Part shown: piece after piece, positions 51,345 to 59,577 of the stretch
Layout: every line of letters begins with the position of its first letter
Numbering within the stretch: position 1 is the first letter of the stretch
Assembly: GCF_017573545.1 (NCBI RefSeq)
Contig: NZ_JAGEOK010000025.1
Coordinates: forward strand, 1-64,000
Direction: 5' to 3'
DNA length: 64,000 nt
DNA from: Actinomadura nitritigenes
GTDB lineage: Bacteria > Actinomycetota > Actinomycetes > Streptosporangiales > Streptosporangiaceae
The notes under the pieces: generated by a model
Databases searched by the model: none
Told to the model about the DNA's origin: nothing
The model's input: only the letters and a program-made list of their open reading frames with translations
Translations under genes and position numbers: made by a program

Positions 51345-52625
51345 ATGGGGCACGTCATCGTCGTCGACCTCGGGTTCGGGGACGCGGGCAAGGGCACGGT
51401 CGTCGACCACCTCTGCCGCACGTCCCCGGTGACGGCGGTCGTCCGGTTCAACGGCGGCGCGCAGGCGGCGCACAACGTCGTGGCGGACGACGGCCGGCAC
51501 CACACGTTCGCCCAGTTCGGCTCGGGGACGTTCGCGCCGCGCGTCCGGACGCACCTGTCGCGGTTCATGCTCGTCGACCCGCTCGCGCTCGCCGCCGAGG
51601 CCGACCACCTGCGGCGGCTCGGCGTCGGCGACGCGCTGGACCGGCTCACCGTCGACCGGGACGCGCTGCTCACCACGCCGTACCACCGGGCCGCCAACCG
51701 CGCACGCGAGCGGGCGCGCGGCGCGGCCCGGCACGGGTCGTGCGGCATGGGCATCGGGGAGACCGCGTCCTATGCCCTCGCGCACGACGACGCGCCGCGC
51801 GCGGGCGACTGCCTGTCGCCCGCGCGGCTGCGGCGCCGGCTCGCCGCCGTGCACGACTGGTACCGGGCGTCGTTCCCGTCCGGCGAGGCGGTCCCGGACG
51901 TCGCCGCCTGCGCGGACGCGTTCACCGCGTTCGCCGGGCGGGTGCGGATCGTCGGCGGCGGCCACCTGCACGGACTGCTCCGGTCCGGCGACGTGGTGTT
52001 CGAGGGCGCGCAGGGCGTGCTGCTCGACGAGCGGCACGGCTTCCACCCGTACACGACCTGGTCGACCACGACGTTCGCCAACGCGGAGACCCTGCTGGAC
52101 GAGGCGGGCGCGTCCGCGGCCCGGCTCGGCGTCCTGCGGGCGTACGCGACGCGCCACGGCCCGGGGCCGTTCGTCACCGAGGACGCGGCGCTGACCGCCG
52201 CCCTCCCCGAGCCGCACAACGGCACGGGCCCCTGGCAGGGCGCCTTCCGCGCCGGCCACCTCGACGCCGTCGCGCTCCGGTACGCCCTGGAGGTCGCCGG
52301 CGGCGCCGACGGCCTGGCGGTCACGCACCTGGACGTCGCGGGGGCGCGTCCCGACCTGCGCGTCTGCCGGGCCTACGAGCTGCCCGAGGGGCGGATCGGG
52401 CGGCTGCCGGCGGGTGAGGGCGGCCTGGACCGCCAGGCCGCCCTCACCCGGCGGCTGCTCACCGCCCGTCCCGTCTACGCGCCGCTGGGCGAACCGGTGG
52501 AGACGATCGAGCAAGCGCTGGGCGTGCCGGTCGTGCTGACCTCGCACGGCCCCACGGCCGCGGACAAGCACGCCACCGGTCAGCCGCTCTCGCGGAACCC
52601 GGGCACCTTGCGCAGGACCGCGTAG
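51345..52625 (+). CDS. Divergent adenylosuccinate synthetase (PurA) paralogue
   Basis: 426 residues; ATG with GGGAGAGGAG. The GTP-using fold is clear: VVDLGFGDAGKGTVVDHL with the catalytic D13, H43 in GGAQAAHN, VVFEGAQGVLLDERHG and YATRHGPGPF. But residues that define the normal reaction differ. The loop equivalent to T129-G-R131 reads C133-G-M135, and the GRRRRTGWLD segment that binds aspartate and IMP reads QGAFRAGHLD. It probably joins a different acceptor or donor, so a purA label would be misleading. It ends the four-gene block and overlaps the convergent NCS1 gene by 46 bp. Confidence 0.85.
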   Translation: MGHVIVVDLGFGDAGKGTVVDHLCRTSPVTAVVRFNGGAQAAHNVVADDGRHHTFAQFGSGTFAPRVRTHLSRFMLVDPLALAAEADHLRRLGVGDALDRLTVDRDALLTTPYHRAANRARERARGAARHGSCGMGIGETASYALAHDDAPRAGDCLSPARLRRRLAAVHDWYRASFPSGEAVPDVAACADAFTAFAGRVRIVGGGHLHGLLRSGDVVFEGAQGVLLDERHGFHPYTTWSTTTFANAETLLDEAGASAARLGVLRAYATRHGPGPFVTEDAALTAALPEPHNGTGPWQGAFRAGHLDAVALRYALEVAGGADGLAVTHLDVAGARPDLRVCRAYELPEGRIGRLPAGEGGLDRQAALTRRLLTARPVYAPLGEPVETIEQALGVPVVLTSHGPTAADKHATGQPLSRNPGTLRRTA

Positions 52626-54022
52626 AGCAGCGCCGCGAGGACGAACCCGACCGCGAACGTGATGTCGCCGAACGACGGGTGGTGGCTCGGCACGATCCCG
52701 ACGTACTTCTGCTGGTTGGAGAACAGCCACACCGACACCACGACGGCGACCGCCATCGCCGTCGGCCCGGCCCAGTTGCGGCGCCGGACGTCGAACACCA
52801 TCGCGTCGATCCGCGCGTCCGCGTCCCGCACCGACCAGACCCCGCGCCGCAGCACCAGGTCGGCCAGCACCACACCGAGCCACGGCCCGATCCAGTACGC
52901 GATGACCAGCAGGAACGCCTCGTAGTCGTGGCCGGCGTCGTCCAGCCCGAAGTAGGCGACGACGAGCCCGACCGCGCCGAACGCCCCGGCGACCAGCGCG
53001 CGCTGCAGCCGCACCGGCAGCGGCAACCGGATCCCGGTCGCGACGAACGACATCGACCCGGAGTAGATGTTGATCGCGTTGGCGCCGACCGCGCCGATCG
53101 CGATGACCAGCAGGGTGAGGTTCGCGACGAGCGAGGGCAGGTGCCCGGTGAACGCGCCGGTCGGGTCGGCGAGCGCCGCGCCGCCCAGCGTCGCCGACGC
53201 CGCGCCGACGATCTGCAGGACGGTGCAGCCGGCGAAGACGCCGAGCGCCGCCCACAGGCCCGCGGCGCGGGGGCTCGTCGTGGCCGGCAGGTAGCGGGTG
53301 TAGTCGGCGGCGTAGGGGTTCCAGCCCGCCGCGTACCCGAAGCTCGCGCCGACCACGATGAGGAACGCGCCGATCCCGCCCGGCCCGGAACCGTCCGGGG
53401 CGGGCGCGCCGAAGTCCGCCTTCGCCAGGATGATCGCGGACGCGACGCCGAACACCACCGCCAGCAACGGGAACGCGTACCGCTCGTAGGCGTGCACGAG
53501 GTTGTGCCCGAAGAACGCGACGCCGGCCTGCAGCGCGACCACGATCGCCAGGCACAGCGGCTTCGGCATCCCGGTCAGCGTGTTGAGCGCCAGCGACCCG
53601 CTGACGCTGTTCACCGCGAACCAGCCGACGCCGCCCGCCACCGAGTTGATCGCGGACGGCAGCATGTTGCCGCGGTGCCCGAACGGCACCCGGCCGAGCA
53701 CCATCTCCGGCACCCCGTACCGGGGGCCGCGCGCCGACAGGACCGCGTGCGTCACCGAGCCGAGCAGCGTGCCCACCGTGATCGCGGCGGTGGCCTGCCA
53801 GAACGTCAGCCCGAACGCGGCGACCGCGAGCACGCCGAGGAACACCGTCGCGAACTCCAGGTTCGGCGACGTCCAGGTCCACAGCAGGTTGAGCGGCCGG
53901 CCGTGCCGCTGGTCGAGGGGGATGAAGCCGGCGCCGCCCGGCTCGACGGCGGCGACCCGGGCGCCGTAGTCGCCCTCGCGGACGACCACGCCCGCGGGCG
54001 GGCCTTCTTGAATCTCCGTCAC
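52580..54022 (-). CDS. NCS1-family purine-cytosine permease (CodB-like)
   Basis: 480 residues, about 12 membrane helices. IPLDQRHGRPLNLLWTWTSPN, GPRYGVPEMVLGRVPFG, GWFAVNSVSGSLAL, GWNPYAADYTRYLP and NIYSGSMSF match the nucleobase:cation symport-1 family. The preceding gene in the transcript encodes an IPNS-like oxygenase, so the transported molecule may be that enzyme's substrate (a pyrimidine or purine). The spacing of 33 bp is filled by short tandem repeats. Confidence 0.9.
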   Translation of the reverse strand: MTEIQEGPPAGVVVREGDYGARVAAVEPGGAGFIPLDQRHGRPLNLLWTWTSPNLEFATVFLGVLAVAAFGLTFWQATAAITVGTLLGSVTHAVLSARGPRYGVPEMVLGRVPFGHRGNMLPSAINSVAGGVGWFAVNSVSGSLALNTLTGMPKPLCLAIVVALQAGVAFFGHNLVHAYERYAFPLLAVVFGVASAIILAKADFGAPAPDGSGPGGIGAFLIVVGASFGYAAGWNPYAADYTRYLPATTSPRAAGLWAALGVFAGCTVLQIVGAASATLGGAALADPTGAFTGHLPSLVANLTLLVIAIGAVGANAINIYSGSMSFVATGIRLPLPVRLQRALVAGAFGAVGLVVAYFGLDDAGHDYEAFLLVIAYWIGPWLGVVLADLVLRRGVWSVRDADARIDAMVFDVRRRNWAGPTAMAVAVVVSVWLFSNQQKYVGIVPSHHPSFGDITFAVGFVLAALLYAVLRKVPGFRESG

Positions 54023-54036
54023 GGGGGACCTTTCAG

Positions 54037-54057
54037 CGTGTTCGGTGTTCGGTGTTC
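54037..54057 (-). repeat. Three 7-bp tandem units at the oxygenase stop codon
   Basis: GGTGTTC at 54051-54057 and 54044-54050, and CGTGTTC at 54037-54043. On the minus strand the first unit overlaps the TGA of the oxygenase gene. Confidence 0.75.
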
Positions 54058-55018
54058 AGGCGAGGGTGATGGCGTCGAGGCGTTCGAGGAGGAAGTCGTG
54101 CGCGCGCACGGCCGCACCGCCGGCGGCGCGGCCGACGGGCGGGCCGAGCGGCTCGATGCGGGCGTCCGGGTCGCACTCGTAGAAGAAGATCAGCGACACG
54201 AGCTCCTCGTCCGGGGCGCTCGGGTCCGGCGGCAGGACGCGGTGCCGGTTGGACTTCCAGCGGCCGCCGGTCCAGTGGGCGAGCAGGTCGCCGACGTTGA
54301 CGGTGAAGGAGTCCTCGACCCACGGGGCGTCCACCCAGCCGGCCTCGTCGGAGTACACCTGCAGGCCGCCCACCCCGTCCTGCCGGTCCAGGACCGTGAC
54401 GGTGCCGAAGTCGGTGTGCGGGCCGATCCGGAACTGGCCGGGCTCCGGCTCCCCGAGCTGCGACAGCGGCGGGTAGCGGTTGATGTTCAGCGTGAAGGAC
54501 GGGTGCAGCGCGTGCGCGGTGAAGAAGCCCGACGGCAGGCCGAGCGCGACCGCGCACAGCGCGAGCAGATCGTCCGACAGCCGCTTCATCCGGGCCAGGT
54601 AGCGCGTCAGCAGCGCCTCCAGCTCCGGCACCTCGCCGGGCCACACGTTCGGCAGGAACCACTCGGCGTCGAAGAACGGGTCGCCGGTCGGGCGGTCGGC
54701 GCCGACCGCGAACGTCTCCTTCAGGTCCGGCGGCGTCGCGGTGCCCTCGGCGTACCCGTTGGCCTCGACGCCGGGCGGCAGCCAGCCGCGCTCCCCAACG
54801 GTCGCCGCGTACCGCTGCTTGACCTCCTGCGGCAGCGCGAAGAACCGCTTGGCGGCGGCGCGGATCCCGTCCCGTTCCGCGGCGGGCACCCCGTGTCCGG
54901 TGACCACCAGGAAGCCGATCTCGCTCAACGCGGCGTCGACCCGCGCGGCGACGGCGTCGCGGTCGCGCTCGCCGCCGTGGAACCAGGGGGCGAGGTCGAT
55001 GACGGGGACGGCTTTCAT
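54056..55018 (-). CDS. Isopenicillin-N-synthase-family Fe(II) oxygenase
   Basis: 320 residues from ATG 55018 (AAAGGA upstream). The DIOX_N start (VPVIDLAPWFHGG, then GFLVVTGHGVP) and jelly-roll core are typical. The iron triad is H201-x-D203 (GPHTDFGTVTVL) and H259 (SNRHRVLPP). The position that usually holds the 2-oxoglutarate-binding Arg of the R-x-S motif reads L-V-S (ELVSLIFF), an oddity. Together with the NCS1 transporter this suggests oxidation of an imported nucleobase, as thymine hydroxylase does in fungi; not proven. Confidence 0.87.
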   Translation of the reverse strand: MKAVPVIDLAPWFHGGERDRDAVAARVDAALSEIGFLVVTGHGVPAAERDGIRAAAKRFFALPQEVKQRYAATVGERGWLPPGVEANGYAEGTATPPDLKETFAVGADRPTGDPFFDAEWFLPNVWPGEVPELEALLTRYLARMKRLSDDLLALCAVALGLPSGFFTAHALHPSFTLNINRYPPLSQLGEPEPGQFRIGPHTDFGTVTVLDRQDGVGGLQVYSDEAGWVDAPWVEDSFTVNVGDLLAHWTGGRWKSNRHRVLPPDPSAPDEELVSLIFFYECDPDARIEPLGPPVGRAAGGAAVRAHDFLLERLDAITLA

Positions 55019-55064
55019 GGAACGGTCCTTTCCGGGCGGGTGCGGCGCTGCGCTCACTATCGCT

Positions 55065-55085
55065 GGTGATCAAGGCCCGATCACC
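55065..55085. promoter_or_regulatory. Palindromic operator upstream of the oxygenase-NCS1 operon
   Basis: GGTGATC-n7-GATCACC is a perfect inverted repeat 47 bp upstream of the oxygenase ATG. No regulator gene is adjacent. Confidence 0.5.
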
Positions 55086-55256
55086 CCCCGAAACGGAGAT
55101 GAAACCGTCACTTCGCGAGATTTAACGTGGCCCTAACATGCGGTGGCCGGTCGCCCTCCGGATGACCGGCATCGGCCGACGGCGGCCGTCCATTGACCCG
55201 GGGCCGCGAGGAGACGAAGATCACTCCGAATGCCGCGGATCCCCCGGAGGTGGACG

Positions 55257-57236
55257 TTGCGTCTCCCGTCCCTGCGCGCCGTCGCGACGGCCGCCGCCCT
55301 GGCCCTTCCGGCGGCCCTGCTCGGCACCGTGCCCGCGTCCGCCGCTCCGGCCGCCGCCTCGCCCTCCGGCGGCGACGGCTGCGACCCGATCGACCCGGCG
55401 TCGTGCCTGCTGCCGTTCCCGAGCAACTGGTACACGAGGCCCGACCCGCACACCGCGACCGGCGTGCGGATCGACATGCGCACGACGCTGAAGAACGCGC
55501 TCGGCCTGCCCGTCTCGCCGGACGCGTGGAACCGCGCCGACGGCTTCTCCCCCGGGTCCGACCTGCTCGCCCGCGTCCCCGGCGTCGACCTGGCGCGCAC
55601 CGGCGCCGCCCCCGTCACCGACATCGGCGCGTCGCTGAAGCCGGACGCGCCGATCGTCATCGTCGACACCGCGACCGGGCAGCGCTGGCCGTACTGGGCC
55701 GAACTCGACGCCAACGCGCCCGGCGACCGCAAGGCGCTGATCGTCCGGCCCGCCAGGAACCTCGTCGAGGGACACCGCTACGCGGTCGCGCTGCGGAACC
55801 TGCGCGACGCGTCCGGGAACCTCATCGGGCCGAACGCGGCGTTCGCCAGGATCCTCGGCCCCGCGCTGCCGTCCGCGGACCCGCTGTACGCGCGGCAGAA
55901 GGCCGAGAGGAAGGTGCTCGCGGACCTCGCCGCGCGCGGCGTGAAGCGCGACGGCCTCTACCTGGCCTGGGACTTCACCGTCGCCAGCGCGCGCAGCATC
56001 GCCGGGCCGATGCTGCACATCCGCGACGACGCGCTCCGCAGGCTCGGCGACCGGTCGCCGACGTTCCTCGTCACGCAGGTGACGAACAACGTCGACGACA
56101 AGATCGCGCGCGAGGTGAAGGGCGTCGTGTGGGCGCCGAGCTACCTCGACCAGTACGGCGGGCTCCCCGGGTCGGCGTTCCACTACGGCGAGGACGGCCT
56201 GCCGTCCCGGCTTCCGGGCAACGACCAGGCCGTCCCGTTCCAGTGCGAGATCCCGAAGGCCGCGTTCGGCACGCCCGCGAACCCCGCCCTCTACGGACAC
56301 GGACTGCTCGGCAGCGAGGGCGAGGTGGACGCCGGGAACGTCAAGGCGATGGCCGCCGAGCACGACTTCGCGTTCTGCGCGACGAAGTGGATCGGCATGT
56401 CCGAGGAGGACGTCCCGAACGTCGTCTCCGCGCTCGCCGACATCAGCCGGTTCCGCACCGTCGCCGACCGGCTCCAGCAGAGCATGCTGAACTTCATCTT
56501 CCTCGGCCGCGCGATGACCCGCGGCTTCGCCGGCGACAAGGCGTTCCAGGACGACTCCGGCAGGCCGCTGATCGCGCCGGGCGCCCCGCTCACCTACGAC
56601 GGCAACAGCCAGGGCGGGATCATGGGCGGCGCGCTCACCGCGGTCTCCCCCGACCTGCGCCGCTCCGTCCTCGGCGTCCCCGCGATGAACTACAGCACGC
56701 TGCTCAACCGCAGCGCCGACTTCCCCGAGTACGCCAAGGTCCTCGACCTGTTCTACCCCGACAAGCTCGACCAGCAGATCGGCCTCGCGCTGATCCAGAT
56801 GCTGTGGGACCGCGGCGAGGCCGACGGGTACGCCTGGCACATGACCGACCACCCGTACCCGGGGACCCCGAAGCACCAGGTGCTGATGCACGTCGCGTTC
56901 GGCGACCACCAGGTCGCGACCGTCGCCGCCGAGGTCGAGGCCCGCACGATCGGCGCCCGGATCCACGCCCCGACCGTCCGGGCCGGGCGCAGCCTCGACG
57001 TCGTCCCGTACTGGAACATCCCGGCGTTCGGCGCGTCCACCGGCGGGTCGGCGATGGTCGTGTGGGACAGCGGCTCCACCGCGCCACCGACCACGAACAC
57101 GCCGCCGACCGAGGGCCGCGACCCCCACTCCGACCCGCGCAGCAACGTGGACGCGCGCAGGCAGAAGGCGATCTTCCTGACCACCGGGCAGACCGTCGAC
57201 GTCTGCGGCGGAGGCCCCTGCGTGATAGCCCCCTGA
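55257..57236 (+). CDS. Large secreted protein with alpha/beta-hydrolase-like nucleophile motif
   Basis: 659 residues from TTG 55257, which has GGAGG at ideal spacing; ATG 55230 would add nine residues but its nearest AGGAG is 15 bases away. A signal peptide (cut near ASA-AP) directs secretion. The body includes LLPFPSNWYTRPD near the start, NPALYGHGLLG, and YDGNSQGGIMGG with S451 as a candidate nucleophile in a G-N-S-Q-G elbow. Cys residues near both ends (CDPIDPASC, VCGGGPC) may form disulfides. It resembles uncharacterised secreted esterase/lipase-like actinobacterial proteins. Substrate unknown. Confidence 0.75.
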   Translation: MRLPSLRAVATAAALALPAALLGTVPASAAPAAASPSGGDGCDPIDPASCLLPFPSNWYTRPDPHTATGVRIDMRTTLKNALGLPVSPDAWNRADGFSPGSDLLARVPGVDLARTGAAPVTDIGASLKPDAPIVIVDTATGQRWPYWAELDANAPGDRKALIVRPARNLVEGHRYAVALRNLRDASGNLIGPNAAFARILGPALPSADPLYARQKAERKVLADLAARGVKRDGLYLAWDFTVASARSIAGPMLHIRDDALRRLGDRSPTFLVTQVTNNVDDKIAREVKGVVWAPSYLDQYGGLPGSAFHYGEDGLPSRLPGNDQAVPFQCEIPKAAFGTPANPALYGHGLLGSEGEVDAGNVKAMAAEHDFAFCATKWIGMSEEDVPNVVSALADISRFRTVADRLQQSMLNFIFLGRAMTRGFAGDKAFQDDSGRPLIAPGAPLTYDGNSQGGIMGGALTAVSPDLRRSVLGVPAMNYSTLLNRSADFPEYAKVLDLFYPDKLDQQIGLALIQMLWDRGEADGYAWHMTDHPYPGTPKHQVLMHVAFGDHQVATVAAEVEARTIGARIHAPTVRAGRSLDVVPYWNIPAFGASTGGSAMVVWDSGSTAPPTTNTPPTEGRDPHSDPRSNVDARRQKAIFLTTGQTVDVCGGGPCVIAP

Positions 57237-57260
57237 CGGGCGCTTGAGAGAATGGGGGGC

Positions 57261-57965
57261 ATGCTCCAGGTCTGCCCGAACGGGAGCCGGGCGCAGGGCG
57301 TCCCGGTCACCCCGGACGAACTCGCGGCGGCCGTCCGCGCGGCGGTGGACGTCGGCGCGCAGGACGTCCACCTCCATCCCCGCGACGCCGCCGGCGCCGA
57401 CACCATGGACCCCCGCCACGTCGCCGCCGCGCTCTCCGCGGTCCGCGCGGCCGCGCCGGGCGTGCCCGTCGGCGTCACCACCGGTGCCTGGACCGCCGAG
57501 GACCCCGCCGAGCGCGCCGCGCTGATCCGGGCCTGGACCGTCCTGCCCGACCACGCGTCGGTCAACTTCCACGAGGACGGCGCCGAACGGGTCGCCGAGA
57601 CCCTCCTCGACCGCGGCGTCGCCGTCGAGGCCGGGATCTTCTCCGGCACCGAGGCCGCCGCGCGGTTCCTGCGCTGGCCGCGCGCCCGCGAGGTGCTGCG
57701 CGTCCTCGCCGAGGTCACCGACACCGACCCGGAGACGTCGACCGGCACCGCGAAGGACCTCCTGCACGCCGTCGGCACCGGCCACGAGCGGCCCGTGCTG
57801 CTGCACGGCGAGGACGGCGGCGCCTGGCCCGTCCTCCGCCTCGCCGTCCGGTTCAACCTCGACGTCCGCGTCGGCCTGGAGGACGTCCTCACCCTCCCGG
57901 ACGGCACCGCCGCGGTCGACAACACCGCCCTCGTCCAGACCGCCGGGACGCTCCTCCAGGCATAA
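57261..57965 (+). CDS. BKACE-family (DUF849) beta-keto acid cleavage enzyme
   Basis: 234 residues from ATG 57261, since GAGAGA directly abuts the alternative ATG 57252. The TIM-barrel family uses zinc bound by H37-x-H39 (DVHLHPRD) to split beta-keto acids with acetyl-CoA (3-keto-5-aminohexanoate cleavage enzyme and relatives). VPVTPDELAAAVRAAV and the C-terminal VRVGLEDVLTLPDG are conserved. It is at the short end for the family. Substrate unknown. Confidence 0.85.
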   Translation: MLQVCPNGSRAQGVPVTPDELAAAVRAAVDVGAQDVHLHPRDAAGADTMDPRHVAAALSAVRAAAPGVPVGVTTGAWTAEDPAERAALIRAWTVLPDHASVNFHEDGAERVAETLLDRGVAVEAGIFSGTEAAARFLRWPRAREVLRVLAEVTDTDPETSTGTAKDLLHAVGTGHERPVLLHGEDGGAWPVLRLAVRFNLDVRVGLEDVLTLPDGTAAVDNTALVQTAGTLLQA

Positions 57966-58015
57966 CGGCCGGATCCGGCCCGGCCGCCGGGGGACGCGCG
58001 TGCGTATCCCCCAGC

Positions 58016-58756
58016 ATGAACCGACGCCCCATCGCCGCCGCGGCCCTCGCCGCCGCGATGACGCTCACCGGCGCCTGCGAGTACACCGCCGCGGCCCGGA
58101 CGGCCGGTCCCGCCGGTCCCGCCGCGAAGAGCCCCCGGGCCACCGGCTCGCCCACCGCCGCACCGCGGCAACCGGCACCGGCCCGCTCGTTCGACGAGAC
58201 GGGATTCGAGGAGGACCTCCGCACCGCCACCGCGATCACCGACGGCTACTGGCGCCGGCACTGGACGCGGTTCTTCACCGGCTCCTACCGGTCGCCGCGC
58301 GTCGTCGGCCTCTACGACGGCTCCGACCCCGCCGCCACGCCCACCTGCGGCGGCGAGCCCCTCGAACGCGACAACGCCGAGTACTGCCCCGCCGGCGACT
58401 TCCTCGCGTGGGACGCGCACCTGATGCGGACCGGCTACGCGCACGGCGACGCCTGGGTGTACCTCGTCGTCGCCCACGAATGGGGCCACGCGGTCCAGAA
58501 CCGCCTGCAGCGCCGCCTCGTCTCCGCCGCCGCCGAACTCCAGGCCGACTGCCTCGCCGGCGCCGTCCTCTACGGATCCGCCGCCGACGGCGACCTGAGG
58601 TTCGAGGCCGGCGACGCGCGGGAGATCGTCGACTCCTTCCAGGTCATCGGCGACCGCACGCCCTGGACGAGGCCCGGCGACCACGGCACCGCCTCGCAGC
58701 GGCTGCAGAGCTTCTCCCGCGGCGGCGCCCACGGCGTCCCCGCCTGCTTCACCTGA
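58016..58756 (+). CDS. Neutral zinc metallopeptidase-family lipoprotein (YpfJ-like)
   Basis: 246 residues. Lipobox LTGAC (lipidated C21), then a Pro/Ala spacer and a zincin domain with H154-E-W-G-H158 (VVAHEWGHAVQNRL) and the following ELQADCLAG, which provides the third zinc ligand. CGG and YCP probably pair as a disulfide. The active site should face outward. Its substrate is unknown. Confidence 0.88.
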   Translation: MNRRPIAAAALAAAMTLTGACEYTAAARTAGPAGPAAKSPRATGSPTAAPRQPAPARSFDETGFEEDLRTATAITDGYWRRHWTRFFTGSYRSPRVVGLYDGSDPAATPTCGGEPLERDNAEYCPAGDFLAWDAHLMRTGYAHGDAWVYLVVAHEWGHAVQNRLQRRLVSAAAELQADCLAGAVLYGSAADGDLRFEAGDAREIVDSFQVIGDRTPWTRPGDHGTASQRLQSFSRGGAHGVPACFT

Positions 58757-58811
58757 CCGGACGGAACGGAACGAACAGGCCGATCCGGCCCGGCGGCCGG
58801 CCTCGACCCCG

Positions 58812-59108
58812 TCAGCCCTCGGACAGGTAGCGCTCGACGGACTCCACCTTCGCGTCCATCGCGCCCGTCACCCCCGGCCGCAGGTCCGCCTTCACCACCA
58901 GGCTCACCCGGGGCGCCCGCGCCGCCACCGCGTCCGTGGCGGCCTTCACCACCGCCATCACCTCGTCCCACTCCCCCTCCACCGTCGTGAACATCGCATC
59001 GGTGCGGTTCGGCAGGCCGCTGGCCCGCACCACCCGCACCGCCTCCGCGACAAGTTCACCGACGTCCTCCCCCGTCCCGAGCGGGGTCACCGAGAACGCA
59101 ACGAGCAC
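58812..59108 (-). CDS. MTH1187-family thiamine-binding protein
   Basis: 98 residues from GTG. AFSVTPLGTGEDVGELVAEAV, TDAMFTTVEGEWDEVMAVV and PRVSLVVKADLRPG are the conserved ferredoxin-like strands of the MTH1187/YkoF group that bind thiamine or related pyrimidines. It lies 14 bp after a DUF7715-like gene and is probably co-transcribed with it. Confidence 0.88.
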   Translation of the reverse strand: MLVAFSVTPLGTGEDVGELVAEAVRVVRASGLPNRTDAMFTTVEGEWDEVMAVVKAATDAVAARAPRVSLVVKADLRPGVTGAMDAKVESVERYLSEG

Positions 59109-59122
59109 AACGCACCTCCTGG

Positions 59123-59515
59123 TCAGGGCTGCACGACCTGCCTGACCACGATCTCATCCAGCCGCCGCTCCACGATCGCCCCCACCGGCCAGTCGCGCAC
59201 CAGGCAGCGCAGCAGCGCCGCGTCGTGCTCGGCGAACGACGGATCGCACCCCTGCTGCTCCAGGCTGGAGCGGATCGCCTCCACGTAGTCCTCATCGGTG
59301 AACCCCGGCACCTCCCGCACCATCGCCGTCGTCGTCGCACGGTGCGAGTTCAGCCCGGCGAACGAGCGGCCGCACCCGCAGCCGCCGTCCGGGTCGTCCC
59401 GGTCGCGGGCGCACACCACGCCGATGTGCACCAGTTCCCCCTCGACGCACCAGTCGAAGTCGTTGTCGCGCAAACCCTGGCTGGAGTTGGTGGCAGTGAG
59501 CAGCTTCAAGGCCAT
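59123..59515 (-). CDS. Conserved actinobacterial protein with Cys cluster (DUF7715-like)
   Basis: 130 residues; ATG with GAGGGGG. KLLTATNSSQGLRDNDFDWC starts it and GGCGCGRSFAGLNSHRATTTA is a conserved motif I know from streptomycete hypothetical proteins. The three closely spaced Cys residues and nearby His may hold a metal. Function unknown. It is first in a two-gene unit with the MTH1187 protein and divergent from an enoyl-CoA hydratase. Confidence 0.78.
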   Translation of the reverse strand: MALKLLTATNSSQGLRDNDFDWCVEGELVHIGVVCARDRDDPDGGCGCGRSFAGLNSHRATTTAMVREVPGFTDEDYVEAIRSSLEQQGCDPSFAEHDAALLRCLVRDWPVGAIVERRLDEIVVRQVVQP

Positions 59516-59558
59516 ACCCCCTCGGCGTCCGTGGACGAGCCCACCGTACGACGAGGGT

Positions 59559-59573
59559 CTGACGTAACGTCAG
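59559..59573. promoter_or_regulatory. Palindrome overlapping the enoyl-CoA hydratase ribosome site
   Basis: CTGACGT-a-ACGTCAG is a perfect 15-bp palindrome that ends four bases before the ATG and covers the first base of the AGGAG. TGACGTnACGTCA-like sites are common TetR-type operators of fatty-acid genes in actinobacteria. A bound repressor would block both transcription and translation start. Confidence 0.55.
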
Positions 59574-59577
59574 GAGC

